Assembly: GCF_001761465.1 (NCBI RefSeq)
Contig: NZ_CP017479.1
Location: 3,596,001 to 3,660,000, forward strand
Source: Flavobacterium gilvum
Lineage (GTDB): Bacteria > Bacteroidota > Bacteroidia > Flavobacteriales > Flavobacteriaceae
Length of the DNA stretch: 64,000 nucleotides
Direction of reading: 5' to 3'
Shown: piece after piece, positions 17,962 through 26,174 of the stretch
How positions within the stretch are numbered: position 1 is the first letter of the stretch
Layout of the letters: the number at the start of each line of letters is the position of its first letter
The notes under the pieces: model-generated
What the model saw: the letters and a program-made list of their open reading frames with translations, nothing else
Database searches by the model: none
Told to the model about the DNA's origin: nothing
Position numbers and translations under genes: made by a program

Positions 17962-18129
17962 TGTAAATAAAAATGGTAGTTAAAAAAAGTATGGAATGAA
18001 AAATTCCTTTTAGGTATAAAAACCATCAGTTCCGGTGCAGGATATGAACCGTCATACAAGATGAAAAAAATGATAAATGCGTACTTGGGTAAACATGATC
18101 ACACCTTCGGAAACCGATGCGTCATGAAA

Positions 18130-18522
18130 TCAAATTCGTAAAACCCCTATTCTTAGGTAAATAGGACTAAAATATCCACAATTGGGTGTGAAAAATTCAA
18201 ATTCTTTGGTTGAATTCTTAAAAAGAAACTTATCTGAAAAAGTAAGATACCAGTTGTCAAGCAAACTGTGTCTAACGGGAATTAATTTGTTGATGCCGCC
18301 ATTGACATCATCACTTCGGTGAAATTCTTCGTCTAAATCTACACCAACTTCCTCTATTAGAAGACTTCCAGGTTCAACTTTTTTATGTTTTATCTGCTCT
18401 TTTTTTATTAAAGTAAATGAAGAGAAATCTTTTATGGCCACAGAAGATGTATCTGCATGTAGCTCTTGACCACCAACTAGCAGAAAAAGGCAAATCCATA
18501 TAGTGTTAATAATTGCTCTCAT
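18130..18522 (-). CDS. Small exported protein of unknown function upstream of the efflux operon
   Basis: 130 residues with a signal peptide (IWICLFLLVGGQELHA, about 1-24) and no family I recognise. The mature part is mixed charged and polar with EEVGVDLDEEFHRSDD near its middle, and ends with an aromatic strand FFTPNCGYFSPIYLRIG. It lies on the same strand as the RND operon and ends 168 bp upstream of it. It could be cotranscribed, but no evidence links the functions. Confidence 0.6.
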   Translation of the reverse strand: MRAIINTIWICLFLLVGGQELHADTSSVAIKDFSSFTLIKKEQIKHKKVEPGSLLIEEVGVDLDEEFHRSDDVNGGINKLIPVRHSLLDNWYLTFSDKFLFKNSTKEFEFFTPNCGYFSPIYLRIGVLRI

Positions 18523-18930
18523 TTGACTGCGAAAATAATAAAAGAATGAATTAAAAAAATATTTTTTCTACAAACAAAAGTTATAAAAACCCACGAAAAC
18601 GTTTTCTTTCGTTTAAATGCGTTGAAAATTTATGCTATATTAACAATAATTTCTTATTGCATTAATAATAAAAAAGTTACAAAACAAACAAATTCAATCA
18701 TTTCTTATGCTAAATGGCTTACAAAAAAGACACAAAAAGATTACATTTTTAGTATTTCAAAATTCTTTTCTACTGAATTTGTAAAAAAGATTTGAAAACA
18801 ATATTCAAAAAACAAAATACAGGAAATTACTAACAAATATTAATTCAAAACCGAATTTCTTTGTTGTTAATTAAGAACGAAAATTAAATAATATTAAATT
18901 CGTTTCTTTGCCAAAAACAAAAATTATTCA
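18523..18930. other. AT-rich divergent intergenic region
   Basis: The region separates two divergent genes (the minus-strand exported protein and the plus-strand pentapeptide protein). I see no gene, repeat or hairpin. Promoters for both genes must lie here, but no box is convincing enough to place. Confidence 0.5.
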
Positions 18931-19500
18931 ATGCCCGAATACTTCTTAGATATCGAATACAATAACCAGATTTATGGACTTGATGAAATGAGTTTTAAGG
19001 AATTTGAGTGTTGTACTTTCAATAACTGTACGTTTTCGGCCTGTAACTTTATGGATGTTACTTTTATTGATTGTGTTTTTAATGATTGTATTTTTAGTCA
19101 AGGAAAAATCAATCATGTTGCTTTGCGAACAGTAACATTCAACCGTTGTGAAATCAAGGATGTTAATTTTGCGATGTGTAGCAAACTCATTTTTGAGGTT
19201 CGTTTTGAAGATTGTGTATTGGATTTTTCCAAATTTTATGCCTTAAAAATAAAGAAAACGCCATTTATAAACTGCAGTATGATTGCTGTCGATTTTATGG
19301 CCACCGATTTGACCGAAGTCTTATTTGAAAATTGTGATTTATACCGTGCCGAATTTGGACAAGCCATTGCCAATAAAGCCAATTTTAAGTCTAGTCGCAA
19401 TTACACCATCGATCCTAAAACAACCAAATTGAAGAAAGCTGTTTTCTCTTTAGAAGGCCTAAAAGGATTACTTTACAAACACGACCTAATCGTGAATTGA
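18931..19500 (+). CDS. Pentapeptide-repeat protein, cysteine-rich
   Basis: 189 residues formed almost entirely of pentapeptide repeats of the A(D/N)LXX type, here in a Cys/Phe-rich variant (for example CTFNNCTFSACNF from about residue 29 and DCVFNDCIF near 50). The middle Phe or Leu recurs every five residues, giving a right-handed quadrilateral beta-helix. The length and shape resemble the Qnr/MfpA group that mimics DNA and protects gyrase, but many pentapeptide proteins have other or unknown roles, so gyrase protection is only a possibility. No signal peptide is visible. It stands alone. Confidence 0.82.
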   Translation: MPEYFLDIEYNNQIYGLDEMSFKEFECCTFNNCTFSACNFMDVTFIDCVFNDCIFSQGKINHVALRTVTFNRCEIKDVNFAMCSKLIFEVRFEDCVLDFSKFYALKIKKTPFINCSMIAVDFMATDLTEVLFENCDLYRAEFGQAIANKANFKSSRNYTIDPKTTKLKKAVFSLEGLKGLLYKHDLIVN

Positions 19501-19597
19501 TTCATTCAACAAAAAAACTCCTTCAGCAGTCCAACTTTAGACTGTCAAAAGAGCATTATTTTTTATTTATTTTAAAAAATAGTTCGGAGTAAAATTC

Positions 19598-20083
19598 TTA
19601 GCTGATAAATTCAAGTTGGTTTCCATCTGTGTGCAAAATATGTTTTGCTTTTTCAATTTCATCTTGGGCACCTTTTACGATAACCATAAATTTACCTTCT
19701 TTCAAATGTTCTTCACATTTGACCACTTCTTCTTCTTTTATACCTGCATAAGTCAAAAGCGAGATAAAACCACCTGCAATTAAGCCCAAATCAAGTCCTG
19801 CAAGTAGTCCTATAAGTGCGCCTGCCCCATACAGAAACCCAAAACCGGGAATCGCAAACACACCAACTCCGGATAATAAACCGACCAATGTACCCGCTCC
19901 CATTCCAATTAAAGCTGTGGCTTTTTTTACAGTATCAAGTGATTTTATATGAATATGATCTTCAATCACTTCTGCTCTGCCCAATAGCGAAACATTATCC
20001 ATGGGGAAATCATGATGACTTAACAACTTGATAGCATTTACCGCTTTTTCATGGGTGTCGTAAATTGCAATTTGTGATTCCAT
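19598..20083 (-). CDS. Glycine-zipper general stress protein (YflT/GSP17M-like)
   Basis: 161 residues from the ATG at 20083, where the family-like start MESQIAIYDTHEKAVNAIK begins; an upstream in-frame ATG would add nine unrelated residues. The N-terminal domain (about 1-60) resembles the heat-induced stress protein fold. A central Gly/Ala-rich hydrophobic stretch (about 62-115, LIGMGAGTLVGLLSGVG onwards) looks like two membrane-inserting glycine-zipper helices. The C-terminal part (GKFMVIVKGAQDEIEKAKHI) repeats a ferredoxin-like half. Probably an envelope or osmotic stress protein; the mechanism is not known. Confidence 0.72.
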   Translation of the reverse strand: MESQIAIYDTHEKAVNAIKLLSHHDFPMDNVSLLGRAEVIEDHIHIKSLDTVKKATALIGMGAGTLVGLLSGVGVFAIPGFGFLYGAGALIGLLAGLDLGLIAGGFISLLTYAGIKEEEVVKCEEHLKEGKFMVIVKGAQDEIEKAKHILHTDGNQLEFIS

Positions 20084-20269
20084 AACATTAAATTTTAAAG
20101 TTAAAAACAATAATACAACATCATACTATTCCTAGTAAAGTTACAAATTTAACTTATTAATAAACAGTAATTTAACATTACAAATACATATTTTTTTTAA
20201 TTAATAAACCATAAAAAAATGGGTTTCGGGGCAAAATTTTAACTAAACGATTTCTAGTAATTACAGATT

Positions 20270-20731
20270 CTATTCGCAAAGCATTTTATCAAAGCGTTTT
20301 TGCATTTCCTCATAACTCATATCTTCTTTATGAGTTGCAATCATCCACTTGTATCCAAACGGATCCATTACCTGCCCCATGCGATCACCATAAAACATAT
20401 CTTCGATGGGCATTACAGAAGTTCCTCCCGCATCAATGACTTTTTGGTATACGGAATCGACATCTTTTACATATAATCCAAAAGTCATTGGGTTTCCGCC
20501 AATAGTTAAAGGACCTTTGTTTCCCCATTCAATATTCTCATCGACCATCATCAGCAAAGAACCTTCAATCTCGATTTCGGCATGACAAATTTTACCATCA
20601 GGCATCAATAATCTGCATTTTTCTGTTGCACCAAAAGCTTTTTTGTAAAATTCTATGGCATTACTGCATCCACCTATTGTAATGTAGGCATTCAGTGTAT
20701 AGGCTCCGGGATAAATGTGTGATGTTTGCAT
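20270..20731 (-). CDS. VOC-superfamily protein (PhnB/glyoxalase-like)
   Basis: A 153-residue protein of the vicinal-oxygen-chelate fold. It begins with LNAYITIGGCSNAIEFYKKAFGA, followed by the CHAEIEIEGSLLMMVDE strand, and the second half ends in YGDRMGQVMDPFGYKWMIATH. The His (CHAEI) and the closing motif are typical of PhnB/YdcG-like members. These are metal-binding or ligand-binding proteins of varied function, so the substrate is unknown. Monocistronic. Confidence 0.82.
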   Translation of the reverse strand: MQTSHIYPGAYTLNAYITIGGCSNAIEFYKKAFGATEKCRLLMPDGKICHAEIEIEGSLLMMVDENIEWGNKGPLTIGGNPMTFGLYVKDVDSVYQKVIDAGGTSVMPIEDMFYGDRMGQVMDPFGYKWMIATHKEDMSYEEMQKRFDKMLCE

Positions 20732-21049
20732 GATTTCTTAGTTTTTAAGATTTTGTAATAAATAAAAATTGATTTAAAATTACACAAATAATTCAAGTTA
20801 TCACACTGAAAAACAACACATTAATAAATATGAAGCAAAAAAAATACTGCAACCCATTTCGTTGAGACAGTTAATCAAAATGAACAAGCAAATTCACTTT
20901 GATTGAATAATCATGCCTTTAAACTCATTTATTTGTTGTGCAATCAAAAATTTCTTAAATTGTGAATGAAATAACATTTCTTTTTAAAAAAAACAAATAG
21001 AAATCTTAGTTAAGAGCGGATTACTTTTTTATATAAAATCAAACTTCGT
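20732..21049. other. AT-rich divergent intergenic region
   Basis: No gene longer than a dozen codons and no strong repeat. It separates the divergent VOC gene and the outer-membrane barrel gene and must carry promoters for both, but I cannot place them with confidence. Confidence 0.45.
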
Positions 21050-22183
21050 ATGAAAAAAATCACCTATAAATTAGCCGTTATCATTATTCTATTTGTTGGT
21101 TTTTTGGCGAAAGCTCAAACAAAAATATCATACAAAGACACTCTTGATGGTAAGTTTGACGCCAGTACAATGATTGACAACGCCAAAGGCTTTATTCCTG
21201 TTCCTATATTGGTTACTGAGGCGGCTCTGGGCGGAATTGGGGTTGGTTTATTGCCTTTGTATATTTCCCCCCAAAAAAAACCAATTGGTGACGAAGATTA
21301 TATTGCGCCTACAATTACATCTGGATTTTTTGCCTATACGGCTAACAAATCATGGTTTACGGGTATTTACCGCAGGGGAACTCTTGATAAACTGCAAATG
21401 AAATACAAATTGTTTGCCGGTTACATCGACTTAAACCTAAACTATTACAAAGAAATTGAAAACGTGGGCGAAGTAAAATACAGCTTCAATAATGTTGTTG
21501 TGCCTGTTTTGGTTTCGCTGTCGAAACGTATTCCGAATCAGAAATCCTATTTTGGTTTTGAATACATGCGATATCCTTTAACCTTGACTCCAAATTTTGA
21601 AAGACAGGACCCTCCTATTATCCCCGAAAATGAATTCAAAAAACACATTGCCGCATTTACAACCTTCATTGATTGGGATCAACGAAACACTGTTTTTACT
21701 CCAGACAACGGCTATCGATTGAATTTCAATTACAGTGTAAACGATAATTGGACAGGCAGCGATTATGATTTTCAGAGATTGGAAGGATTTTTCCATTATT
21801 TTACTCCGATAAAAAGCAATTGGATAAGCGGCTTCAGGCTCGAAGGACAATCTGTTTTTGGCGATGTGCCTTTTCATCAACTGCCTACAGTAAAATTGCG
21901 CGGAATTCCGGCTTACCGATATCAAGGGACAACAATAGGCCTTTTTGAGACAGAGCAACGTTACGACCTCAACCTTAGATGGAGTGTGTTGGGCTTTGCG
22001 GGCACTGCCATGACATTACAAAAAAATCAGAATTTCTCGGATGCAAAATGGGTTTACAATGCCGGTACAGGTTTCCGATATTTAATAGCAAGAACTTACG
22101 GATTGCGAATGGGACTCGATTTAGCAGTTGGCCCTGGTAGTTTTGGTTATTATATTGTGGTTGGACAAAAATGGAGCCGTTGA
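21050..22183 (+). CDS. BamA/TamA-superfamily outer-membrane beta-barrel protein
   Basis: 377 residues with a signal peptide (KLAVIIILFVGFLAKAQ, 1-23) and a 16-strand-type surface-antigen (D15/bacterial surface antigen) barrel, but no POTRA domains. The DQRNTVFTPDNGYRLNF segment (near 204-220) is the typical barrel repeat of the Omp85 family, and LRGIPAYRYQG (near 284) resembles the family's VRGY-type loop. The C-terminal strand ends GYYIVVGQKWSR. A barrel without POTRA could be a membrane channel or hydrolase-less remnant; the role is unknown. Confidence 0.75.
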   Translation: MKKITYKLAVIIILFVGFLAKAQTKISYKDTLDGKFDASTMIDNAKGFIPVPILVTEAALGGIGVGLLPLYISPQKKPIGDEDYIAPTITSGFFAYTANKSWFTGIYRRGTLDKLQMKYKLFAGYIDLNLNYYKEIENVGEVKYSFNNVVVPVLVSLSKRIPNQKSYFGFEYMRYPLTLTPNFERQDPPIIPENEFKKHIAAFTTFIDWDQRNTVFTPDNGYRLNFNYSVNDNWTGSDYDFQRLEGFFHYFTPIKSNWISGFRLEGQSVFGDVPFHQLPTVKLRGIPAYRYQGTTIGLFETEQRYDLNLRWSVLGFAGTAMTLQKNQNFSDAKWVYNAGTGFRYLIARTYGLRMGLDLAVGPGSFGYYIVVGQKWSR

Positions 22184-22284
22184 TTAGTTTATTTTTCATC
22201 AAAAACAAATCATAAATATTATTGATGAGTGAAGCTTTATTTTTTTTTCAACAATAAGGATTTTAAACTACTAAAGCGTACAAA

Positions 22285-22312
22285 AAAACCGAAACATAAG
22301 CTTCGGTTTTTG
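22285..22312. terminator. Bidirectional intrinsic terminator
   Basis: AAAACCGAA (22285-22293) pairs with TTCGGTTTT (22302-22310) around an 8-base loop, with an A run before and a T run after. It lies between the convergent barrel gene (stop 22183) and the TonB-receptor-like gene (stop 22447) and can serve both. Confidence 0.82.
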
Positions 22313-22446
22313 CTTTTAAATATTTACATTTGACATTTGTAATTTCAATAATTACGAAACCAAATTTTAGTCTTTAAAATCAGACCAACAATTTTTTACC
22401 ACTACCCCAAAAAGAGGCTATCTATAAACTCAAGAAATCAATAATA

Positions 22447-25215
22447 CTATTTACTCTCAATTACCTCAAGTTTTTTTCCGAATTTTTGAAACTTATAGGT
22501 TAATGAAAGCATTCCATAACGTTTCAAAACAGTGTTTTTAGAATCAACTACCGATGTTTCCGTTATCGTTCTCATGTCACTTTGGTTTTGGTTCAGAATA
22601 TCGTATACTTTCAATTTGAAAATCCATTGGTCACCTTTACTTTTGTAAGATAAACTAGTATTCCACAAATAAAAATCTTTTTGAAAACCGCCTGAAATAT
22701 CAGAATTGTAATTGTAGCTAAAATCATTCCCGAAAACCCATTTCTTCAGAATGTAATTTGTTATTTCCACTTTTGCAACATGTATGCTATTAGAAGTCTC
22801 ATTTATGGTGTAATTATCATAATCCGTATCGAAGTACTTAAATGAATACGAAGGATTAATAGTTAGTAAATCGGAATAATTATAGGAAAGATTAACTTCT
22901 GGAATAATCGACTTGCTACTTGCTGAATACATTTCACTGTTAGTAAACCCTTTTTTGAAATTATAAACAAAATTGCATTCCAAACCATACGTAAAGCTGT
23001 GCAAATTCTTCTTAACTGTTTTATTCCAATTAGCTCCGCTATAAACATAATAGGTTCCAAAAACATTGGTATAAGTTGTGGTTTGTTTACCATTTTCGTC
23101 ATAAAAAGAAGTCGTAACAATCTCACTGTCATTATAGGTAACATTAGAATAGATACTATACTCTGAACGACTTGCGTTATCAAATTTACTATAAGACAAG
23201 GTGCCTAAATGTGATGTTACCAAATCTAAATTTGGATTGCCAATTATTGTATTTAATGGGTTGGAAAGATTTGCAACGGGTAAAAGCTGGTCGGCAGTTG
23301 GGGTAACTACTTGATTATAATAACGCATATACACCCAACTGTTTTTTCCAAAATTGTAACGCATATTGAAACTCATATCAGGAGACACATAATTCCTATC
23401 CAAACTGGTAGTGGCATTCAAATAATCAGAACCACTATTACTTTTAACAATATTAGCTCCTAATCTCGCAGAAATATAAAATTTATTTTTAGAAACATCA
23501 TAATTTACATAGGGTTCAAAATGCTTTTCAAGTGATCGAATATTCGACGACATTAATTCGTTTTTGTCGGTATAACCGCCATGCATTTCATTAAAATCGA
23601 ATGTTGATTTTCCCCAATTATCTTTTATATACTGTCCTTCTATTGCAAGTGAGACGGATGTAGAGTCAGTTACTGGTTCACTATACCTAAGATTTAATGT
23701 ATACTTGTCTTTCAAATTATTTTTCAAGGTATTTTGATTTCTAAGATCATTAGGAGTGGCATCCTGATAAAACTGGGTAGTCGAATTAATCAATGAATTC
23801 CCATCTCTTCTTTCATTGGAATTAAAAAAAGTACCTGAAAAATATCGATTTTTTTTATCAAAGGATTTCATTGCAGTCAAGCGGTTTCCAAAACTATCCG
23901 TTTCATTTTTAGTTTTTGACTTTGAACTGCTTTCATTCAACAATTGATTATTGTCATCACGCGAGGACGACTGCAAACCATTTGTTGTCGTTGAGACTTG
24001 TTTGAAAAAAAATGGAACCATCGACACTTGGAATTTCTTGTCATTTTTGTACCCAAACTGTGTATAGGCAGTATTATTTTCCGTCAAAACATTAATTACA
24101 CTTTCGGACTCACTATGGATATTTCCCGTAGTTAAAAAAGAAACCTGTGACGTTTTGTTATTATTTTCCTGATCTGAATTGTCGTATTTGTAGCTTAAAT
24201 GAGAATCGACTTTCTTGGCAATTTGATCGTCATAGTTTACCCCAGCCATATTAGTACGGTTTATCCCAGCTCCCATTGCTACTTCAGGACCTCCGTTACG
24301 ACCACCACCCATATTGTCAAAAACCTCATCCATTGAGAATCCTGTTGCATTGATATTGTTGGAAGAAAAGATAGCTGTGATTCGGCGCTTGTCTTTGAAA
24401 TAACCGGCTATTCCACTACTCTCATAGCGATTATTCGTTCCGTAACCGCTCATTATTTTTCCAAAAAAGCCCTTACTTTTATCTTCCTGTAAAGTCAGAT
24501 TGATAGTCGAGCTATTTGAAGACGAATGCTGTCCTGTCATTTCTTCTTCTTTGGTCTTGGTATCCGAAACCTGCACTTTTTTAATCATATCGGCTGGTAA
24601 ATTCTGAAGCGCAATTTGTCCATCTTCACCAAAAAAAGGTTTTCCGTCAACCAGTATTTTATTAACGACTTTCCCATTGATGGTTATTTTCTTGTTGGCA
24701 TCAATTTTCACACCTGGTAATTGCCTTAATAAAGTTTCAACATTCGCATCGGGACGCACCTTAAACGAAGAAGCGTTAAACTCCAAAGTGTCTTTCTTGA
24801 TTTTGATAGGAGGTGCTTCGCTTTTAACCACCACTTCATTAAGCATTATTTTCTTTTTTAAAAGCGATAAAACACCAAAATCTTTATTTTCGGTACAGGA
24901 GTTTTCCTTGATTTTGTAATTTTCGTAACCGACAGTTGATGTTTTCAAGAAAAAAGGAACCGTGATTTTTTTTGTTTCAAACTTAAAAATTCCATTTTTA
25001 TCCGAAATAGTATAATCGATAACTGTTGAATCTTTTACACTCGTAATATAAACGGTTGCTTCTTCAATTGGGGTTGAATTTTCTTTATCAATCAGTTTTC
25101 CCTTTATGATTATTTTGGCTTGGGCATTAGCAAAAAGAGTAAAAAAGAACATAATAACCAAAATGCTAAGTTTATTGATATTAGCAAGTTGTTTAAATGT
25201 AATAGTTTTATTCAT
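22447..25215 (-). CDS. Large outer-membrane beta-barrel protein, TonB-receptor-like with carboxypeptidase-like N-domain
   Basis: 922 residues. A signal peptide (to about residue 32) is followed by a carboxypeptidase-regulatory-like Ig domain (KIIIKGKLIDKENSTPIEE, about 33-115). A plug-like segment comes next, LRQLPGVKIDANKKITINGK near residue 164 and ILVDGKPFFGEDGQI. The long C-terminal part is a beta barrel (about 230-922) with many alternating aromatic strands. This is the architecture of the outer membrane beta-barrel family (OMP_b-brl_3) related to TonB-dependent receptors. It has no obvious SusD partner, so the substrate is unknown. A LytTR regulator gene lies 212 bp upstream on the same strand and could control it. 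Confidence 0.85.
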   Translation of the reverse strand: MNKTITFKQLANINKLSILVIMFFFTLFANAQAKIIIKGKLIDKENSTPIEEATVYITSVKDSTVIDYTISDKNGIFKFETKKITVPFFLKTSTVGYENYKIKENSCTENKDFGVLSLLKKKIMLNEVVVKSEAPPIKIKKDTLEFNASSFKVRPDANVETLLRQLPGVKIDANKKITINGKVVNKILVDGKPFFGEDGQIALQNLPADMIKKVQVSDTKTKEEEMTGQHSSSNSSTINLTLQEDKSKGFFGKIMSGYGTNNRYESSGIAGYFKDKRRITAIFSSNNINATGFSMDEVFDNMGGGRNGGPEVAMGAGINRTNMAGVNYDDQIAKKVDSHLSYKYDNSDQENNNKTSQVSFLTTGNIHSESESVINVLTENNTAYTQFGYKNDKKFQVSMVPFFFKQVSTTTNGLQSSSRDDNNQLLNESSSKSKTKNETDSFGNRLTAMKSFDKKNRYFSGTFFNSNERRDGNSLINSTTQFYQDATPNDLRNQNTLKNNLKDKYTLNLRYSEPVTDSTSVSLAIEGQYIKDNWGKSTFDFNEMHGGYTDKNELMSSNIRSLEKHFEPYVNYDVSKNKFYISARLGANIVKSNSGSDYLNATTSLDRNYVSPDMSFNMRYNFGKNSWVYMRYYNQVVTPTADQLLPVANLSNPLNTIIGNPNLDLVTSHLGTLSYSKFDNASRSEYSIYSNVTYNDSEIVTTSFYDENGKQTTTYTNVFGTYYVYSGANWNKTVKKNLHSFTYGLECNFVYNFKKGFTNSEMYSASSKSIIPEVNLSYNYSDLLTINPSYSFKYFDTDYDNYTINETSNSIHVAKVEITNYILKKWVFGNDFSYNYNSDISGGFQKDFYLWNTSLSYKSKGDQWIFKLKVYDILNQNQSDMRTITETSVVDSKNTVLKRYGMLSLTYKFQKFGKKLEVIESK

Positions 25216-25427
25216 AAATAATTTTCAGGGCTTGAAATAATTATATTAATTGCTAGATTTTGGATTTGTAAACACAAATTGACTAATGCCTTTGACGCTT
25301 TTTAACAAAAAAAAAATACAAGAGTAATTGGATGATTTGATAGCGAAAATAGAAGAAAAAAATGGAAGCAGACAAACTAAATGATTTTTTAACAAAAAAG
25401 GTAGTTTATAGACAAAACACCTTAAAA

Positions 25428-26174
25428 TCAAACTAAGGCTTTCTTTACCAAATCTTTTTTATTCCGTGAAACAGGAATTCTATTTTGATTATAAAGCAAC
25501 AAAGTATAACCATCTTCTTTAAGTAAGCTTCTTACATATTTTTTATTTACTAGATGTGATTGATGACAACGAATAAATCCATAAATGCTTAACATTTCAT
25601 CATATTCATAAAGGGGCACCGTAGAAATTATGGTTTCTCCTTCATCTGTAAAAAATAATGTATAGCTATTTTCACTTTCGCAACGAACTATATTTTTCAC
25701 ATATACAAAACGGGTCTCTTTGAGCGATGAAATGGCTATTCTATGATCGGAATTATTATTACTTTCTTTTAAGTGATGAAGCAAATTTTGCAATTGCAAA
25801 TTTTGATTTTTATGTTTCAATCTATTGCTTGTTTTAGCAACTGCTTTTTTTAACTCTTCAATATCAATAGGCTTCAAAAGATAATCAATTGCAGAAAATT
25901 TAATAGCCTGAATTCCATATTGGCTAAAAGCAGTCACAAATATCACTTCAAAATCATATGAGTCAAGATCTTTCAGAACCTGAAACCCATCTTTTTCGGG
26001 CATATGAATATCCAAAAAAACCAAATCAGGCTGACTGTCTTTAATGAGCTTTATTCCATTATTAGGATCTGAAGACGAACCAACAATAATTACCTCTGGA
26101 CAGTATTTTTCCAACAATCGTTGAAGATTGGTAATATTGTTTGGTTCGTCGTCTATGATGATTCCTCTAATCAT
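25428..26174 (-). CDS. LytTR-family response regulator
   Basis: 248 residues. The receiver domain (1-118) has the acid pocket near IIIDDE (residues 5-10), the phospho-acceptor D55 in LVFLDIHMPEKDG and the conserved Lys in DYLLKPID. The LytTR DNA-binding domain (about 145-247) includes the motif FIRCHQSHLVNKKYV. It overlaps the 3' end of the histidine kinase gene by 8 bp, so the two are translationally coupled. Targets in the family are direct repeats upstream of regulated genes. The barrel gene at 22447 is the nearest candidate (inference). Confidence 0.92.
   Translation of the reverse strand: MIRGIIIDDEPNNITNLQRLLEKYCPEVIIVGSSSDPNNGIKLIKDSQPDLVFLDIHMPEKDGFQVLKDLDSYDFEVIFVTAFSQYGIQAIKFSAIDYLLKPIDIEELKKAVAKTSNRLKHKNQNLQLQNLLHHLKESNNNSDHRIAISSLKETRFVYVKNIVRCESENSYTLFFTDEGETIISTVPLYEYDEMLSIYGFIRCHQSHLVNKKYVRSLLKEDGYTLLLYNQNRIPVSRNKKDLVKKALV

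Noticed and set aside
17962..18129. A possible tRNA or small RNA in the spacer before the membrane fusion gene
   Set aside because: No cloverleaf, no terminator and no promoter can be made out.
25246..25431. A 61-residue minus-strand open frame between the barrel gene and the LytTR gene
   Set aside because: Low-complexity, hydrophobic and AT-driven, with no family likeness; it overlaps the end of the LytTR gene by a few bases. Treated as chance.
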